Below are positions 10,001 to 18,909 of a DNA stretch of 64,000 nucleotides, piece after piece. Position 1 is the stretch's first letter, and each line of letters starts with the position of its first letter. Origin of the DNA: Brevibacterium daeguense (GTDB taxonomy: Bacteria; Actinomycetota; Actinomycetes; Actinomycetales; Brevibacteriaceae); assembly GCF_021729135.1 (NCBI RefSeq), contig NZ_JAJTWW010000007.1:143014-207013 (forward strand), written 5' to 3'. Made by a program: the position numbers and the translations under genes. Below the pieces are notes generated by a model that did not search any database, was not told the DNA's origin, and was given only the letters and a program-made list of their open reading frames with translations.

Positions 10001-10327
10001 GGCTCCCGCTTCCCTGTCGCGAGTCGAGCGGGAGATCGCGGATTCGAAGATCAGGCCGCGGTTGGCCACTGCTGAGCGAGCCGCCCGCGGCTCGGGCGCG
10101 TCCACTTCCTGCCCCGCTTCCGCGGATCGGCTCTCAGGGCTTTCCTGCTGGGACTCGGCGGGTTCGCGCAGGGACTCTGCCGCCTGCGCGATGGAGTCGA
10201 GCTGCGCCCTGACGTCCTCGTCGACTGCGCGTTCGGCCTGCTGGCGCTCGCGGGAGGCGCGCAGACTCTCGAGATCGGCCAGGATCGCCGCTGTGGGATC
10301 CTGAGGATCGTCCGGTGTATTCGTCAT
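7097..10327 (-). CDS. rne: Ribonuclease E/G family endoribonuclease
   Basis: Single-strand endoribonuclease for rRNA/tRNA processing and mRNA decay. The 1076-residue protein has the actinobacterial layout: acidic, Ser-rich and Arg-rich low-complexity N-terminal arm (about 1-380), a central catalytic core, and a disordered C-terminal arm (about 820-1076). The S1 domain is IGNVYLGRVQNVLPSMEAAF; the metal-binding aspartates lie in MTVIDVNTGKFTG and IIVVDFIDM. After RKRIGTGLAESL the usual CxxC zinc-link is missing: the segment reads VQAGEDLSGRGLLLP. ATG 10327 is chosen because AGGAG lies 9 nt upstream. Just before ndk-folC-ileS, as in relatives. Confidence 0.95.
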   Translation of the reverse strand: MTNTPDDPQDPTAAILADLESLRASRERQQAERAVDEDVRAQLDSIAQAAESLREPAESQQESPESRSAEAGQEVDAPEPRAARSAVANRGLIFESAISRSTRDREAGAAEDSRDDSQPMAARHEAPSPQVDPRNPFAFNRFRSAEEEPVAFAPAAIPAGGGLLFQPPQAELAEQVDPDWSAEDDYDDEEDYFSADGDDSGYGESDSQSDESDAAEGTGSESGLGSEDSAQDGDAEAQPRRRRRGGRGRRSRSRDQRDSSSGDDEQGDTGSGREAHRETGAEASNDDRRSGGPKSSDQHGARESDDSDSAQGSAEDSSDSDDSGSSRRRRRRRSRGSNGSQSSAGAQSAAGAQQSAGSDDNQVTGVKGSTRLEAKRQRRREGREAGRRRPIITEAEFLARRESVERTMLVREQDGRTQLVVLEDGIAVEHYLSEAKAHASLIGNVYLGRVQNVLPSMEAAFVDIGKGRNAVLYAGEVNWDALGMEGKPRRIELALNAGDPVLVQVTKDPVGHKGARLTAQVSLPGRFLVYVPGASMTGISRKLPENERQRLKKVLRTLVPDSAGVIVRTAAEGASETELERDVERLSKRWESIEKKSTSTKVQAPQLLYSEPDMTVRIIRDVFNEDFSALVVDGDSAWDTIHEYVEAVAPDLLDRVRRHDSDADLFDEYRVSEQIEKALDRQVALPSGGSLVIDRTEAMTVIDVNTGKFTGSGGNLEETVTKNNLEAAEEVIRQLRLRDIGGIIVVDFIDMVLESNRDLVLRRLIECLGRDRTKHQVAEVTSLGLVQMTRKRIGTGLAESLVQAGEDLSGRGLLLPGTEPDQSGQGGSRSGRGRRRQQDNRRRPAVDDDKQDVSRSAVAAIAKATLKKDEPQTPAPPEDSAAEQGTAPESAQSTDQQPSDDAADSAEQQKRDGQGRTGRSRRGSRGRRSERAQAAATAGPTDATDSTDAPERESKAAITAPEAAERAEVDRSDSKAEIAEPATARPAPSAPPEPSGPAPLIIGADSETKVQVVAPTEEPAVAEPDHADSEPASAADRSTGSEEPASDDAASDDTRPVTEEKPREPAPPILMLGMDS

Positions 10328-10654
10328 CTTCTGAGTGCTCCTAGTCCCGCGCGACGGGTGGCACACCTACTCATCCGCGCAACGGGTCCGACGGTGTCCG
10401 AGTTCCCACTCGGAGCGAAAAGCCTGTAATCGCATGCTGCGGCTCGCGCGATGAGCACCGGCGCGGTGGCCTGCTGCATGCCGCTTCGTCTTGCTACCTG
10501 CCAGAGGTCGCACTCGGCTCGGTGGAAGCGGGAGACCTGTCGGGTGTGTACGACTGGTCGCCATGGCCATTATGTCACAGGCTGGCTGTCAGACCGCTGA
10601 TCCGACGATGGGAAGCCGCTCGGAGACAGTGCTCGGAGGACCTGCCCACTGTTT
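10328..10654. other. Divergent intergenic region rne / VKOR
   Basis: 327 bp between two divergent genes that must contain both promoters. I see no gene, no strong inverted repeat and no promoter hexamers good enough to call. Confidence 0.6.
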
Positions 10655-11359
10655 GTGCCCGCGGCGGAATCGGTGCATGCTGATTCGGTGAGCACCCGCG
10701 AATCGCTGCCCCTGACCGAAGACCGCGCCGAGGGCACGGAGGAGGCGACGATCGCGCCCCGACCCTGGTTCATGGGCGAGGTGAGCCTCGGCGTGTTCCT
10801 CGTCGTCGCCTCGGTCATCGGCTTTCTGGCGTCATTCGAGCTCTCGATCGACAAGGTCAGGAAGCTCGAGGATCCCTCCGCGCAGCTGTCCTGCGATTTC
10901 AACCCGTTCTTCTCCTGCGGTTCGGTGATGGCGTACCCGCAGTCGCAGCTGTTCGGCTTTCCCAATCAGTTCCTGGGAATCGCCGCATTCATCTTCCCGC
11001 TTCTGCTGGGCGTGCTGCTCATCTCCCGCACGCGGATCCCCGGCTGGGTGATGCTCGGCCTGAATTCGGGCCTCCTGCTGGGCACCGTCCTGGTGATGTA
11101 CCTCTTCTACACGTCGATCTACCGGATCGGGATCGGCTGCCCGTGGTGCATGGTGGTGTGGGCCGTGACGATTCCGATGTTCTGCGTGGTCACCGGCTAC
11201 AACGCCCTGGCGGGGAATTTCGGCGCCCGCGTGCGCGACAACGCCTTCATCCGCGTGTTCGCGGCGAACTCGCTGCTGATCTCCCTGCTGTGGCTGTTTG
11301 TGATCTTCGCCTGCGTGGTGATCCAGTTCTGGACGTTCTTCGGATCCCTGCTTCGTTGA
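10655..11359 (+). CDS. Vitamin K epoxide reductase (VKOR) family protein
   Basis: Membrane quinone-linked oxidase that re-oxidises a DsbA-type partner during disulfide formation outside the cytoplasm. The 234-residue protein has four to five membrane helices, a loop cysteine pair CDFNPFFSC (Cys80, Cys88), Ser90 and the active-site motif GCPWC (Cys162, Cys165). No fused thioredoxin domain is present, so a separate partner is needed; none is adjacent. GTG 10655 has GGAGG 15 nt upstream; GTG 10688 is an alternative start. Its stop codon is the first TGA of a tandem repeat. Confidence 0.92.
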   Translation: MPAAESVHADSVSTRESLPLTEDRAEGTEEATIAPRPWFMGEVSLGVFLVVASVIGFLASFELSIDKVRKLEDPSAQLSCDFNPFFSCGSVMAYPQSQLFGFPNQFLGIAAFIFPLLLGVLLISRTRIPGWVMLGLNSGLLLGTVLVMYLFYTSIYRIGIGCPWCMVVWAVTIPMFCVVTGYNALAGNFGARVRDNAFIRVFAANSLLISLLWLFVIFACVVIQFWTFFGSLLR

Positions 11360-11494
11360 GACCGAGTCGCGGCTCCCCTGACCGTCCCCCCGGTACTCTG
11401 ACCGTCCCCCGGTCCCCTGACCGTCCCGCGGTCTCCAGAGCGTCCCGCGGTCCCTGACCGACCCGCGATCCCTTGACCGGCCGGCGGGTCTGCC
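11357..11494. repeat. Tandem repeat starting at the VKOR stop codon
   Basis: About seven units of 18-22 bp begin at 11357, 11379, 11399, 11418, 11437, 11455 and 11474. Six of seven units begin with TGA, and the first TGA is the VKOR stop. Typical unit: TGACCGTCCCGCGGTCTCC. Within units GACCG and CGGTC flank a 5-nt loop, so each could form a small hairpin. The array fills the gap toward convergent ndk. Confidence 0.8.
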
Positions 11495-11516
11495 CCGCGA
11501 TCTCCGGGGACGAGCG

Positions 11517-11572
11517 CGGCCCCCGTCGGGAGACTCCGCGCGCTGGGCGGCACGAAGTCCCGGCGGGGGCCG
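11517..11572 (-). terminator. Hairpin downstream of ndk
   Basis: A 15-bp stem with one G-U pair (11517-11531 with 11558-11572) and a 26-nt loop, starting 17 bp after the ndk stop on the minus strand. Likely terminator for the ileS-folC-DUF4233-ndk direction. Confidence 0.55.
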
Positions 11573-11589
11573 GAGCTGCAGGCGGCAGA

Positions 11590-12009
11590 TCAGGACTCGG
11601 GGAACCAGATCGCGATCTCGCGGGCGGCCGACTCCGGGGAATCGGAGCCGTGGACGAGGTTCTTCTGCACCTTGGTGCCCCAGTCGCGGGCCAGATCGCC
11701 GCGGATGGTGCCGGGTGCCGCCGCTGTCGGATCGGTGGCTCCGGCCAGAGAGCGGAACCCGGCGATGACGCCCTCGCCGGAGGCGATGATCGCAACCAGC
11801 GGACCCGAGCACATGAAGTCGATGAGCGGAGGGTAGAACGGCTTGCCCTCGTGCTCGGCGTAGTGCGCCGCGAGCTGATCGTTGCGCGCCTTCAGCAGCT
11901 CCAGCCGCTCGATCGCGTAGCCCTTGGCCTCGATCCGGGACACGATCTCACCGATCAGGCCGCGCTCGACGCCGTCGGGCTTGACAAGCACAAGAGTGCG
12001 TTCGCTCAC
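11590..12009 (-). CDS. ndk: Nucleoside diphosphate kinase
   Basis: Balances NTP and dNTP pools by phosphotransfer through a phosphohistidine. The 139-residue protein is of normal length. It starts [22 protein letters not shown] and contains the active-site motif [20 protein letters not shown] with the catalytic histidine. It lies 142 bp downstream of the DUF4233 gene on the same strand, so it could be part of the ileS-folC unit or have its own promoter in that gap. Confidence 0.98.
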   Translation of the reverse strand: MSERTLVLVKPDGVERGLIGEIVSRIEAKGYAIERLELLKARNDQLAAHYAEHEGKPFYPPLIDFMCSGPLVAIIASGEGVIAGFRSLAGATDPTAAAPGTIRGDLARDWGTKVQKNLVHGSDSPESAAREIAIWFPES

Positions 12010-12151
12010 TGGTTCTCCTCGATGTGTAGGCGATGCGATCTGGCGCCGGAGCCGGTTGGGGAGGGTTCTGGCGGCCAGTCCGCGGTGCAGTCCGGAGCCG
12101 ACGCGAATTCCGGTCGGCCGTGGAGTCCGGGGGACAGTCTAAGGCATGCGC

Positions 12152-12526
12152 TCAGCCGCCCCACTCGGTCAGCTCGCGGTCCATCCGTCGTCCCAGGTAG
12201 ACGGCCACGCCCCACAGCACCGCGAACACCGCGCCGACGAAGAACATCGACGGCATGATGAATCCGCCGGCGGTGATGAGCACCTGGGCGATCCAGCCGA
12301 GCAGGATTCCCGGCCGGTTCTGCCCGCGTCGCCGCGGCAGCAGGGCAGCCGCGACGAGGCACAGCAGAGCCAGCACCGAGGCGCCCGCCAGCAGCCAGCC
12401 CAGCGAAACCGGGCGCAGGCCATAACCGGTCAGCGCAGCGAAGTAGATCACGAGGACCTCGGAGATCAGCACTGTTCCGCACAGGAGCGGGATCTTCGAC
12501 TTGCCGGCGTCGGCGGGAGCGCTCAT
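12152..12526 (-). CDS. DUF4233 membrane protein
   Basis: Function unknown. The 124-residue protein has four hydrophobic segments (about 12-34, 40-62, 73-92 and 95-112) and a basic hinge LLPRRRGQNRP. The family is typically found directly after folC in actinobacteria. The start ATG overlaps the folC stop by 4 bp (ATGA), so it is translationally coupled to folC. Role in folate metabolism is suggested only by this conserved neighbourhood. Confidence 0.85.
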   Translation of the reverse strand: MSAPADAGKSKIPLLCGTVLISEVLVIYFAALTGYGLRPVSLGWLLAGASVLALLCLVAAALLPRRRGQNRPGILLGWIAQVLITAGGFIMPSMFFVGAVFAVLWGVAVYLGRRMDRELTEWGG

Positions 12527-14076
12527 TGCTCGTCCTTCCTGCCCAGCAGAGTGCGGGCCTCGGCCACCGTCAGCAGGGATCCGGTCACGACGATCCCCAC
12601 CCCCGGCTCCCCGTCCTCGAGCGCCAGGTCGACGGCGCGCATGAGTGCGGAGTTCATGTCGGCCTCGACCAGCACGTCGTCGGGGTCGAACCACTCCGCC
12701 GCCGCCGCTGCCAGCTCCTGCCGGTCCAGGGCGCGCTCGGACAGCGTCTCCGTGACCACTACGCGGTCGGCGAAGCGGCTGACATGCTCGAGCACCCCAT
12801 GCGGGTCCTTGTCGGCGAACATCGCCAGCACAGCGACGACCTCGCGGAAGTCGAAGGCCTCCGCGACCGTCTCCGCGAGCACTGCCGCACTCGCCGGGTT
12901 GTGGGCGCCGTCGACGAGCACCGTCGGCTCCGAGCGCAGGATCTCCGCTCGGCCCGGGGAGTCCATCTGGGAGAAGCCCTCCGCCACGGTTCCGGCGTCG
13001 AGCGCCTGCTCGCCGTCGGAGAGGAACAGCTCGCAGATCGCCAGCGCCTGCGCGGAGTTGCGCGCCTGGTGGGCCCCGTGGAGGGGCAGGAACAGGTCGG
13101 AGTAGAGGCCGCGGACGCCCCGGATGGTCAGCAGCTGACCGTCGACGGCCTTCGTCCGCTCGACGACGGCGTAGTCCTCCCCCGCCCATGCGGACGTGAG
13201 GTTGCGGACGGCGATCTGCGAACGCAGCTCGGCCGCCGCCTCCGGCTCCTGCTCGGCGATCACCGCGACCGGGTGCGGGGCCGGACTGGGCTGGACATTC
13301 CGATCGAGGATGCCCGCCTTCGTGGCCGCGATCGTGCTGAGATCCGGTCCCAGGTGGACCATGTGGTCGAGCCCGATCGGGGTGAAGGCGCAGATCTGGG
13401 CGTCGGCGACGTTCGTGGAGTCCCATTCGCCGCCCATCCCGACCTCGAGCACCATGACGTCGACCGGCGCATCGGCGAACACCGCGAAGGCCAGCACCGT
13501 GAGTGCCTCGAAGAACGTGAGCCTTGCCCGGCCGGCGGCTTCGAGCTCGCCGTCGACCATGGCCAGGACCGGGGCGATCTCGTCGTGGATCCGCACGAAG
13601 ACGGCTTCGTCGATCTCCGCGCCGTCCACGGAGATCCGCTCCGTCACCCGATGGAGGTGCGGGCTGGTGAACCGGCCCACCCGCAGGCCGTGAGCGGTCA
13701 GGAGCGCGTCCACCATGCGGGCGGTCGAAGTCTTGCCGTTGGTGCCGGTGATCGTCACCGCCGGCGCCGAGGCGTGGATGTCTCCCAGCAGCTCGCAGGC
13801 CCTTCGGGTCGCGTCGAGTCGGGGCTCGATCTTCGTCTCGCCCTGGCGGGCGAGCAGCGCGGCATAGACCCGGGCGAGCTCCGGCGTGCCGCGGGGGGCC
13901 GCCGGAAGCGGCTCCGGCTCCTCGGAGCCGGCGTCCGCGATCTCGGCGGCATCGGGGTCGTCGGGCAGGAGCGGGGCGAGCGGGCTGGGCTCGGCAGGGG
14001 CGCCGGCCGCGCGGTCCGTGCCGCTGTAGTCGGGGTCCACAGCGCCGTCGCCGGTCGGGCGGGTGTCCTCGCTCAT
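12523..14076 (-). CDS. folC: Folylpolyglutamate/dihydrofolate synthase
   Basis: Adds glutamate to dihydropteroate and to reduced folates using ATP. The 517-residue protein has an extra acidic, Pro-rich N-terminal segment of about 60 residues, then the Mur-ligase-like core: [20 protein letters not shown] (P-loop), [31 protein letters not shown] and [11 protein letters not shown]. Start and stop each overlap a neighbour by 4 bp (ileS upstream, DUF4233 downstream), which marks a tight ileS-folC-DUF4233 operon. The acidic extension is not needed by the family and may be a late addition; an internal start near [13 protein letters not shown] is possible. Confidence 0.96.
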   Translation of the reverse strand: MSEDTRPTGDGAVDPDYSGTDRAAGAPAEPSPLAPLLPDDPDAAEIADAGSEEPEPLPAAPRGTPELARVYAALLARQGETKIEPRLDATRRACELLGDIHASAPAVTITGTNGKTSTARMVDALLTAHGLRVGRFTSPHLHRVTERISVDGAEIDEAVFVRIHDEIAPVLAMVDGELEAAGRARLTFFEALTVLAFAVFADAPVDVMVLEVGMGGEWDSTNVADAQICAFTPIGLDHMVHLGPDLSTIAATKAGILDRNVQPSPAPHPVAVIAEQEPEAAAELRSQIAVRNLTSAWAGEDYAVVERTKAVDGQLLTIRGVRGLYSDLFLPLHGAHQARNSAQALAICELFLSDGEQALDAGTVAEGFSQMDSPGRAEILRSEPTVLVDGAHNPASAAVLAETVAEAFDFREVVAVLAMFADKDPHGVLEHVSRFADRVVVTETLSERALDRQELAAAAAEWFDPDDVLVEADMNSALMRAVDLALEDGEPGVGIVVTGSLLTVAEARTLLGRKDEQ

Positions 14077-17000
14077 GCCCGGGCCACCTGCAGGACGGCG
14101 TCCTCGTGCACCTCGGTCGCGGGGAAGACTGATTCGCTGCCGGCGACCGGTTCGGAGGTGAGGACGAGGTCGACCGTCAGCGTCTCCCCCTTGACCAGGT
14201 CCGTGTGCGCCTGCAGCGCCTCGAGCGCCGCGGCCGGGGCGGAGATCGTCACCGCGATCCGGTCCGACACATTGAGGTCGAGCTGCTTGCGGGCGTTCTG
14301 GATGGCGCGCACGGTGTCGCGGGCGACGCCCTCGGATTCGAGTTCCGGCGTCACCGTCGTGTCCAGGGCGACGAACCCGGAGTCCATCACGGCCAGCGCG
14401 GCGTTGGTGTCGCCTGCGTCTGCGATCTCCTCCAGGGTGTACTCCCCCTCCTGCAGCTCGATGCCGCCGGCGGTCACGACGCCGTCGGTCGCCGACCAGT
14501 CGCCGGTCTTCGAGCCCTTGATCGCCTGCTGCACGTCCCTGCCCAGGCGGGGGCCTGCGGCACGGGCGTTGACGGTGAGCTTCTGCTCAAGAGTGAAGCC
14601 GGCGGCCTTGGCCTGGTCGAGCGGCAGGACGGTCACCGACCGGACGTTGAGCTCATCGGCGATGATCGACGTGAACTCCTCGCCGAGCGCCGTGTCGGTG
14701 GCCACCGTCAGTCCGGACAGCGGCAGGCGGACCCGGAGGTGGTTGGCCTTGCGCAGGCTGGAGCCCGTCGAGCACACGTCCCGGGTGCGGTCCATCGCCG
14801 CAACCAGCTCCGGAGCGGCGGTGAACAGGGAGGCGTCCGGGTAGTCCTGCAGATGCACCGAGCGCTCACCGGTCAGTCCGCGGTAGATCTCCTCGATGGT
14901 GAACGGGATCAGCGGGGCCGCCGCCCGGAGGAACGCCTCGAAGCAGGTGAAGTAGACGTCGAAGGATTCGCGGGTCGCCGCGGAGCCGTCCCAGAACCGG
15001 CGCCGCGAGCGGCGGACGTACCAGTTTGTGAACATGTCGAGGTGTTCGCGGGCGAGCTCACAGGCGCCCCAGATGTCGTAGCCGTCCATGCGGCGGGCGA
15101 ACTCCACGATGAAGTCGTGGGTCTTGGCCAGCAGGTACCGGTCGAGGACCTGGCCGGACTCGTAGCGCGGCTGCGCGGAGTAGCCGGTCGTGTCGCCCGT
15201 GTCGGAATCGGCGCTGTTGGAGTAGGTGGCGAAGAAGTGCCAGGCGTTCCACAGCGGCAGGATGACCTGGCGGACGCCGTCCCGGATGCCCTGCTCGGTG
15301 ACGACGAGGTTGCCGCCGCGCAGGATCGGGCTCGACATGAGGAACCAGCGCATCGCATCGGAGCCGTCGCGGTCGAGCACCTCGTTGACGTCCGGGTAGT
15401 TGCGGAGGCTCTTGGACATCTTCTGACCGTCGGAGCCGAGCACGATGCCGTGGGACAGGCTGGTGAGGAAGCTCGGCCTGTCGAACACCGCGGTGGCCAG
15501 CACATGGAGCGTGTAGAACCAGCCGCGGGTCTGGCCGATGTACTCGACGATGAAGTCGCCCGGGTAGTGGTTGTCGAACCACTCGCGGTTCTCGAACGGG
15601 TAGTGGACCTGGGCGTAGGGCATCGAGCCGGAGTCGAACCACACGTCCAGGACATCGGGCACGCGGCGCATGGTCGAGTTCCCCGTCGGATCGTCCGGGT
15701 TGGGGCGGGTCAGCTCATCGATGAAGGGCCGGTGGAGGTCCGGCTCGCCCTTCTCGTTGAGCGGCAGCCTGCCGAAGTCGGCCTCGAGCTCGGCCAGCGA
15801 GCCGTAGACATCGACGCGGGGGTGGTCCGGATCATCGGAGACCCACACGGGAATCGGGGAGCCCCAGAACCGGTTGCGCGAGATCGACCAGTCGCGGGCG
15901 TTCTCCAGCCACTTGCCGAACTGTCCGTGCTTGACGTTCTCCGGGACCCAGGTGATCTGCTCATTGAGCTCGACCATGCGGTCCTTGAACTGGGTGACCT
16001 TGACGAACCAGCTCGACACGGCCCGGTAGATCAGCGGTGTCCGGCAGCGCCAGCAGTGCGGATAGGAGTGCTCGTAGGTCTCGTGCCGCAGCAGCAGGGC
16101 GCTGCGCCCGGCCAGCGGCCCGGTGTGGTGCTTGAAGTCGGCGATGATCTGCTTGTTGGCCTCGAACACCTGCACGCCGGCGTAGTCGTCGACCGGCTGC
16201 TCGAAGCGGCCGCTGTCGTCGACCGGACGGACCGCCCTGATGTCGTACGTGTCGGTGAGCGCCTTGTCCTCCTCACCGAAGGCCGGCGACTGGTGGACGA
16301 TTCCGGTGCCGTCGTCCGTGGTGACGAAGTCGGCGGCGAGGATCGTGTGCATGTTCTGCCCGAGTTCGTCCTGCTTCCCCTCGAAGTACGGGAACGGGGG
16401 CTCGTAGGCCGCGCCGAGCAGCTCGGTGCCCTTGAACTCGCGCAGCACCTGCGGGTGCTCGCCCAGCTCACGGCTGTAGGCCGACAGGCGGGCCTTGGCG
16501 AGGATGAAGGTCTTGCCGGCGAACGCCTCGGCGGCGGTCTCCTGCTCGGGAACGACGGCGACGTAGTCGACGTCCGGATTCACGGCCACGGCCTGGTTCG
16601 AGGGCACGGTCCACGGCGTGGTGGTCCAGATCAGCACCCACTCGTCGGCGTCGCGCAGCTTGTAGCCCAGGGTCACGGCGGGGTCCTGGCGCATCTTGTA
16701 GACGTCATCGTCCATCCGCAGCTCGTGGTTGGACAGCGGCGTCTGGTCGCGCCAGCAGTACGGCAGCACGCGGTAGCCGTCGTAGACCAGGCCTTTGTCC
16801 CACAGCTGCTTGAACGCCCAGATGACGCTCTCCATGTACTCGACGTTGAGCGTCTTGTAGTCGTTCTCGAAGTCGACCCAGCGGCCCTGGCGGGTGACGT
16901 ACTCCTGCCACTCATCCGTGTATTTCAGGACCGAGGCGCGGCAGGCGGCGTTGAACTCCGCGATGCCCATGTCGGTGATCTGGGACTTGTCGGTGATGCC

Positions 17001-17345
17001 GAGCTGGCGCTCGGCCTCCAGCTCTGCGGGCAGGCCGTGCGTGTCCCAGCCGAACCTGCGCTCGACCCGCATGCCCTGCATGGTCTTGTAGCGCGGCACG
17101 ACGTCCTTGACGTAGCCGGTCAGGAGGTGGCCGTAGTGCGGCAGTCCGTTGGCGAAGGGCGGGCCGTCGTAGAAGACGAACTCGTTCTCGCCGTTCGTCC
17201 CGGCCTCACGGTTGTCGATCGAAGCCTGGAAGGTCCCGTCCTGCTGCCAGAAGTCCAGCACGTCGACTTCGATGGCAGGGAAGTCGGGCGAGGAGGTGAG
17301 GCCGAAGGCGGAGGTGCTCCGCTTGGGGTAGATCTGATCCGTCAT
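14073..17345 (-). CDS. ileS: Isoleucyl-tRNA synthetase, eukaryote-like (type 2)
   Basis: Class I synthetase that charges tRNA-Ile. The 1090-residue protein begins [16 protein letters not shown]. The HIGH-type motif is [19 protein letters not shown] and the KMSKS loop is [14 protein letters not shown]. The HYGH form and length place it with the type 2 (eukaryote-like) IleS clade, whose members are generally less sensitive to mupirocin; that is family knowledge, not tested here. ATG 17345 is set by the family N-terminus and by the T-box leader directly upstream. Downstream it overlaps folC by 4 bp. Confidence 0.97.
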   Translation of the reverse strand: MTDQIYPKRSTSAFGLTSSPDFPAIEVDVLDFWQQDGTFQASIDNREAGTNGENEFVFYDGPPFANGLPHYGHLLTGYVKDVVPRYKTMQGMRVERRFGWDTHGLPAELEAERQLGITDKSQITDMGIAEFNAACRASVLKYTDEWQEYVTRQGRWVDFENDYKTLNVEYMESVIWAFKQLWDKGLVYDGYRVLPYCWRDQTPLSNHELRMDDDVYKMRQDPAVTLGYKLRDADEWVLIWTTTPWTVPSNQAVAVNPDVDYVAVVPEQETAAEAFAGKTFILAKARLSAYSRELGEHPQVLREFKGTELLGAAYEPPFPYFEGKQDELGQNMHTILAADFVTTDDGTGIVHQSPAFGEEDKALTDTYDIRAVRPVDDSGRFEQPVDDYAGVQVFEANKQIIADFKHHTGPLAGRSALLLRHETYEHSYPHCWRCRTPLIYRAVSSWFVKVTQFKDRMVELNEQITWVPENVKHGQFGKWLENARDWSISRNRFWGSPIPVWVSDDPDHPRVDVYGSLAELEADFGRLPLNEKGEPDLHRPFIDELTRPNPDDPTGNSTMRRVPDVLDVWFDSGSMPYAQVHYPFENREWFDNHYPGDFIVEYIGQTRGWFYTLHVLATAVFDRPSFLTSLSHGIVLGSDGQKMSKSLRNYPDVNEVLDRDGSDAMRWFLMSSPILRGGNLVVTEQGIRDGVRQVILPLWNAWHFFATYSNSADSDTGDTTGYSAQPRYESGQVLDRYLLAKTHDFIVEFARRMDGYDIWGACELAREHLDMFTNWYVRRSRRRFWDGSAATRESFDVYFTCFEAFLRAAAPLIPFTIEEIYRGLTGERSVHLQDYPDASLFTAAPELVAAMDRTRDVCSTGSSLRKANHLRVRLPLSGLTVATDTALGEEFTSIIADELNVRSVTVLPLDQAKAAGFTLEQKLTVNARAAGPRLGRDVQQAIKGSKTGDWSATDGVVTAGGIELQEGEYTLEEIADAGDTNAALAVMDSGFVALDTTVTPELESEGVARDTVRAIQNARKQLDLNVSDRIAVTISAPAAALEALQAHTDLVKGETLTVDLVLTSEPVAGSESVFPATEVHEDAVLQVARA

Positions 17346-17585
17346 GAGCGTCCCTTGCGTGGTGATCGGGTTGGAGTCCGTGCGAGGACGACAGGACTGC
17401 CGCGGTACCACCCCGCTTATCCGCGGGCTGCCGGGACTTCCCGACGCCGCGGATCGCTCATTCGACGGGCTGTGACGGACCCACCCGTCCGGTTCTACTG
17501 GGCACCTGCTGCTGGACGGAATGGCGCCCGCAGCAGCTGCTGTTCTTCCGGATGCTCCCCGGTGATGGCCGGATCGTCGCAATCA
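17346..17585 (-). promoter_or_regulatory. ileS T-box leader (translational, short stem I)
   Basis: Senses uncharged tRNA-Ile and controls ileS. On the minus strand a short stem I reads CCGGCCATCACCGGGGAGC near 17573-17550, with specifier ATC (Ile) at 17566-17564, followed by CCGGAAGAAC. The T-box sequence GGGTGGTACCGCGG is at 17413-17400 and can pair with the tRNA 3' end. A hairpin-forming segment and GGGACG then lead into the start codon. No terminator U-tract is present, which fits the translation-level actinobacterial ileS T-boxes with ultrashort stem I. The leader begins within about 10 nt of the upstream DUF202 stop. Confidence 0.9.
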
Positions 17586-17591
17586 CCCAGT

Positions 17592-17939
17592 CTAGCGCAT
17601 CCGCGAAAGCTGCTCGGACAGGGCGGAGGCCATGAGCACCAGCCCGCAGGCGCCGAGCACCACGGGCACCGCCGTCATCCAGATGACGGCGACCGGATCA
17701 GCCTGCAGGCCTCCGTGCTCCAGCTCTCGCGAGTGCTGCGCGTAGCGGCGCCGCTGCGGCAGGTAGATCGCGAGCGCCGCGACGGCCGCGAGCATCGTCG
17801 GCACCAGACTGAGCAGTCCGTAGTGCGGCAGCCAGCGCAGGAAGATGGCGCTGGTGACCAGAAACGCGACCGTCGTCCTGGCCCACGACAGCGCGGTGCG
17901 CTCCGGCTGCAGCCCGGGATCGCTGTGGAGGCGGGTCAT
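17592..17939 (-). CDS. DUF202 family small membrane protein
   Basis: Function unknown. The 115-residue protein has the DUF202 N-terminal pattern LQPERTALSWARTTVAFLVTSAIFLRW and three membrane helices (about 20-36, 43-62 and 86-106). It follows the second DUF202 gene after 8 bp and ends where the ileS T-box begins, so transcription may run from this pair into the T-box. Charged N-terminus and no signal peptide. Confidence 0.85.
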   Translation of the reverse strand: MTRLHSDPGLQPERTALSWARTTVAFLVTSAIFLRWLPHYGLLSLVPTMLAAVAALAIYLPQRRRYAQHSRELEHGGLQADPVAVIWMTAVPVVLGACGLVLMASALSEQLSRMR

Positions 17940-17947
17940 CTGCCCGC

Positions 17948-18412
17948 TCACTCGACGAGGAAGAGGACGATGGTGATGAACGATGCGACGGTCGCTCCCG
18001 CTCCGAGCAGCGGCACGATCGCCGGCAGCGGCAGGGGGCCGCCGATCCTCATCGCCCGCTCGATCCGCAGCCAGTGGAACGCCGCCCCGGCGGCGATGAG
18101 CAGCCCGATGCAGACGACCGCGATGGCGAGCCAGGTGCGGATCGGGGATGGAAAGACGTCCACTGCGAACGCCTCCAGGGCGATTCCGCCGGCCAGGAAG
18201 GCCAGCGCTGTTCGGATCCATGCGAGGAAGGTGCGCTCGTTGGCCAGCGTCATGCGGGGGTCGGGATCCTCCCCGTCCGGCAGCAGCCGTCTGCTCAGCC
18301 AGCCTCGGTCCGGGTCCTCGGCCGCGCCGCCACGGTTCGCTCCCTGGGCTCCGGCGTTCTCGGGCGGATCGTCCGGTGATCCGACGCTGCGCGCCTCGGT
18401 CTCGTGTGTCAT
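17948..18412 (-). CDS. DUF202 / YidH-like membrane protein
   Basis: Function unknown. The 154-residue protein has an acidic hydrophilic N-terminus of about 45 residues, then the YidH signature DPRMTLANERTFLAWIRTALAFLAGGIALEAF and three membrane helices. It pairs with the shorter DUF202 gene 8 bp downstream; two DUF202 genes in tandem are common and may form a heteromeric complex (inference). Confidence 0.87.
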   Translation of the reverse strand: MTHETEARSVGSPDDPPENAGAQGANRGGAAEDPDRGWLSRRLLPDGEDPDPRMTLANERTFLAWIRTALAFLAGGIALEAFAVDVFPSPIRTWLAIAVVCIGLLIAAGAAFHWLRIERAMRIGGPLPLPAIVPLLGAGATVASFITIVLFLVE

Positions 18413-18491
18413 CGCCTGGCATCCCCCACTGTCCGTTCCGGATCGGATCCCACGAGGGCCGATTGTCTCTCACGAGGATCGACATCCGACA

Positions 18492-18869
18492 TGCTACCGC
18501 GACCGGCAGGGACCGTTCCCGTACCGCAGCACGGCCGAGGACGGCTGGACCGGAACATCTCCGGTCGGCAGCTTTCCCGCGAACGGCTGCCATCTGGTCG
18601 ACCTGATCGGCAACGTCTGGGAGTGGACCGCCGACCGGTGGGCTGCCCAGCACCCCGCGGCGGCGGCATCGCCCTGCTGCGTGCCCGTCGACCCGCGTTC
18701 GCCGAACCGCGGCGTGGAACGGGCGCAGGACGCCCTCGTCGTCAAGGGCGGCTCGCACCTGTGCGCGCCCGAATACTGCCTGCGCTACCGGCCGGCCGCC
18801 CGACAGCCCCAGGACCGCGACACCGCTGCGACCCATATCGGTTTCCGGTGCGCCGCGGACGTCGGCTGA
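18492..18869 (+). pseudogene. Remnant of formylglycine-generating enzyme (C-terminal part)
   Basis: An open frame of 125 codons matches only the C-terminal third of the FGE/sulfatase-modifying family: GPFPYRSTAEDGWTGTSPVG, IGNVWEWTADRW, GGSHLCAPEYCLRYRP and HIGFRCAAD. The cysteine pair with four residues between (LCAPEYC) corresponds to the catalytic cysteines. The N-terminal two thirds are missing: just upstream lies the divergent DUF202 gene, and no start with a Shine-Dalgarno is seen. No sulfatase gene is nearby. I call it a 5'-truncated relic. Confidence 0.85.
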
Positions 18870-18909
18870 CCTGCGCCCACAGCGTCGGCGCCGGCTGAGC
18901 GGAGTCCAG

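Noticed and set aside
10655..10690. VKOR start at GTG 10688
   Set aside because: Possible, but the earlier GTG 10655 has GGAGG upstream; I kept the longer form and noted the alternative.
14205..18491. A 1554-codon open frame on the plus strand running antisense to ileS and the DUF202 genes
   Set aside because: High-GC third-position bias opens antisense frames. Only its last 125 codons (18492-18869) resemble a protein family; the rest is antisense of ileS.
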